From Treponema sp. (lineage in GTDB: Bacteria > Spirochaetota > Spirochaetia > Treponematales > Breznakiellaceae): a stretch of 6,457 nucleotides of DNA. The position numbers were made by a program, and so were the translations under genes. Where the stretch lies: assembly GCA_031274565.1 (NCBI GenBank), contig JAISPY010000283.1, positions 1 to 6,457 of the forward strand, in the 5' to 3' direction. Under the pieces are notes generated by a model. It was not told the origin of the DNA. It made no database searches and was given only the letters and a program-made list of their open reading frames with translations. Shown one piece after another: positions 5,866 through 6,457 of this stretch (its first letter is position 1; each line of letters begins with the position of its first letter).

Positions 5866-6071
5866 AGGAAACCGCCCCCCATAAAATAGAGGAATTCCAC
5901 CTCATCCCCTTCTTGTACCAGGGTTTGGTCAAAATCCGACCTCAGGAGCATCACCTCATTAAGCTGAACGCTCACATAGTCGGGCATTTCCACCTGGGCT
6001 TCAGCGAGCAATTGGGTTACGGGCATGGTTCCCGATAGTTCAAGCACTTTTCCGTTTGCCCTAATACGCAT
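5859..6071 (-). CDS. ThiS/MoaD-like sulfur carrier with C-terminal extension (GGG-FLW)
   Basis: The product is 70 residues long, the size of ThiS. It follows the beta-grasp pattern: MRIRANGKVLEL strand, the helix around VTQLLAEAQV (18-27), YVSVQLNEV strand, the L-V-QEGDEVEFLYFM segment, then the terminal glycines 65-67. ThiS and MoaD normally stop at Gly-Gly, whose carboxylate is adenylated and converted to a thiocarboxylate. Here Phe68-Leu69-Trp70 follow and would block this unless removed. The next gene is a JAMM protease, matching HcyS/HcyD and QbsE/QbsD pairs. An in-frame GTG at 6083 would add four residues, but GAGGTG (6081-6086) is spaced 9 nt from the ATG at 6071 and itself contains that GTG, so 6071 is chosen. 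Thiamine synthesis is less likely because no thi genes are nearby and the operon continues into siroheme synthesis. Confidence 0.85.
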   Translation of the reverse strand: MRIRANGKVLELSGTMPVTQLLAEAQVEMPDYVSVQLNEVMLLRSDFDQTLVQEGDEVEFLYFMGGGFLW

Positions 6072-6080
6072 GTTCTCTCG

Positions 6081-6086
6081 CACCTC
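6081..6086 (-). promoter_or_regulatory. Ribosome binding site choosing the sulfur-carrier start
   Basis: GAGGTG on the minus strand lies 9 nt before the ATG at 6071. Because the alternative GTG start at 6083 is part of this motif, the ATG is favoured. Confidence 0.5.
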
Positions 6087-6098
6087 TATACATCAAAT

Positions 6099-6104
6099 TT
6101 TATA
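6099..6104 (-). promoter_or_regulatory. Candidate -10 element of the sulfur-carrier operon
   Basis: TATAAA on the minus strand lies in an AT-rich stretch about 27 nt upstream of the ATG at 6071 and would give a short leader. No convincing -35 lies 16-18 bp further upstream, so either an activator is needed or the real promoter is elsewhere. Confidence 0.3.
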
Positions 6105-6140
6105 TTTTTTCGCTACTACTACTAAGATTTACCCTTTTTC

Positions 6141-6160
6141 CGGGTCTTTGGCAAGTCCCG
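6141..6160. other. Hairpin/palindrome upstream of the sulfur-carrier operon
   Basis: CGGGTCTT and AAGTCCCG form an 8-bp stem with one T-T mismatch around the tetraloop TGGC. A competing pairing of TCCGG/CCGGA arms spans roughly 6139-6169. There is no T-run on the minus strand, so it is not a terminator. It lies just upstream of the candidate -10, where a regulator site could sit. Symmetry is seen; function is unknown. Confidence 0.35.
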
Positions 6161-6199
6161 CAAACCGGATAGCCAGGGCCGGCGCATATAAACAAAAGA

Positions 6200-6354
6200 G
6201 TCCGCGAATGACGCGAATTAACGCGAATTATGGAAGAACCACTGTGCTTAATGCGCAAAAATGAGCGGATATAACGATAAAAAATCCACCGATTACGCGG
6301 ATGTAACGGATTTTAGAACGTGATTCCACTGCTTAATTCGTGTAATTCGTGGAC
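6200..6354. repeat. 155-bp intergenic element with imperfect terminal inverted repeats
   Basis: The 22 bp at 6200-6221 (GTCCGCGAATGACGCG...) match the reverse complement of 6333-6354 (GTCCACGAATTACACG...) at 19 of 22 positions. The left end carries three CGCGAAT units at 6203, 6212 and 6222; the right end carries AATTCGTG units. Inside, GCGGATATAACG (6265) and GCGGATGTAACG (6297) are direct repeats differing at one base, and AAAATCC (6281-6287) pairs with GGATTTT (6308-6314). It encodes no credible protein. The shape is that of a MITE or dispersed intergenic repeat. No clear target-site duplication is visible; an AACAA/TTGTT pair just outside may extend the inverted repeats. Confidence 0.55.
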
Positions 6355-6457
6355 AAAAATTGTTATGTGCCCTCGCCCTGTCGATTATCCTTATCTAGCG
6401 GCGTTGGTCCTGGTATGGTATAGTAGGGTATGCGGAGTAACCTCAAAAGATTCCTGG
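6355..6457. other. Right-edge intergenic stretch
   Basis: No gene can be supported here. A plus-strand extended -10 (TGG-TATAGT, 6416-6424) is followed by an ATG at 6430 that stays open for nine codons to the window end. This could mark a plus-strand gene diverging from the sulfur-carrier operon, but the ATG would be almost leaderless and has no Shine-Dalgarno. Confidence 0.25.

Noticed and set aside
6025..6264. Plus-strand open frame of 79 codons
   Set aside because: It is antisense to the carrier start and then runs through the repeat element; it has no ribosome binding site or protein-like pattern.
6200..6354. CRISPR array from the repeated CGCGAAT and AATTCGTG units
   Set aside because: Units are only 9-10 bp apart with no spacers of constant length and no cas genes nearby.

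Overview
The window looks like a chromosomal segment of a spirochaete, most likely a Treponema-like organism. This is inferred from the loose lipoprotein box (ISSC), the mix of AT-rich and GC-rich genes, and the style of the secreted hypothetical protein; no rRNA or other decisive marker is present. Almost all genes lie on the minus strand.

Left part (1-1377). A minus-strand lipoprotein gene runs off the left edge and is divergent from a plus-strand TetR-type regulator. Their shared, very AT-rich intergenic region holds a 16-bp palindrome that is a good operator candidate. Behind the regulator lies a degraded, frameshifted remnant of an IS66-family transposase on the minus strand, with only zinc-finger-region sequence left. 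It separates this AT-rich accessory end from the GC-richer gene block to its right.

Middle part (1378-4872). Four minus-strand genes, transcribed from right to left, form a probable operon: a secreted hypothetical protein, an M24 creatinase/aminopeptidase-P-like metallopeptidase, a DHH/DHHA1 phosphoesterase of the NrnA type, and a calcineurin-like metallophosphoesterase. A convincing sigma-70 promoter (TTGAAC, 17-bp spacer, TATAGT) lies just upstream of the first gene. The first two genes share a TAATG stop/start.

Right part (4881-6071). A tight three-gene minus-strand operon encodes a ThiS/MoaD-type sulfur carrier, a JAMM/M67 metalloprotease and a Met8/CysG-N-type siroheme-pathway dehydrogenase. 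The carrier does not end in the usual Gly-Gly but in GGG-FLW, and the next gene, overlapping it by 7 nt, encodes a protease of the kind that trims such tails. With siroheme synthesis (the cofactor of sulfite reductase) in the same operon, this looks like a protein-thiocarboxylate sulfur-assimilation module related to the HcyS/HcyD methionine pathway of Wolinella or QbsE/QbsD of Pseudomonas. The E1-like activating enzyme, the sulfite reductase and the acceptor enzyme are not in the window.

Far right (6072-6457). This stretch is intergenic. It holds a weak promoter candidate, a hairpin, and a 155-bp element with imperfect 22-bp terminal inverted repeats and internal short direct repeats, resembling a MITE or dispersed intergenic repeat.
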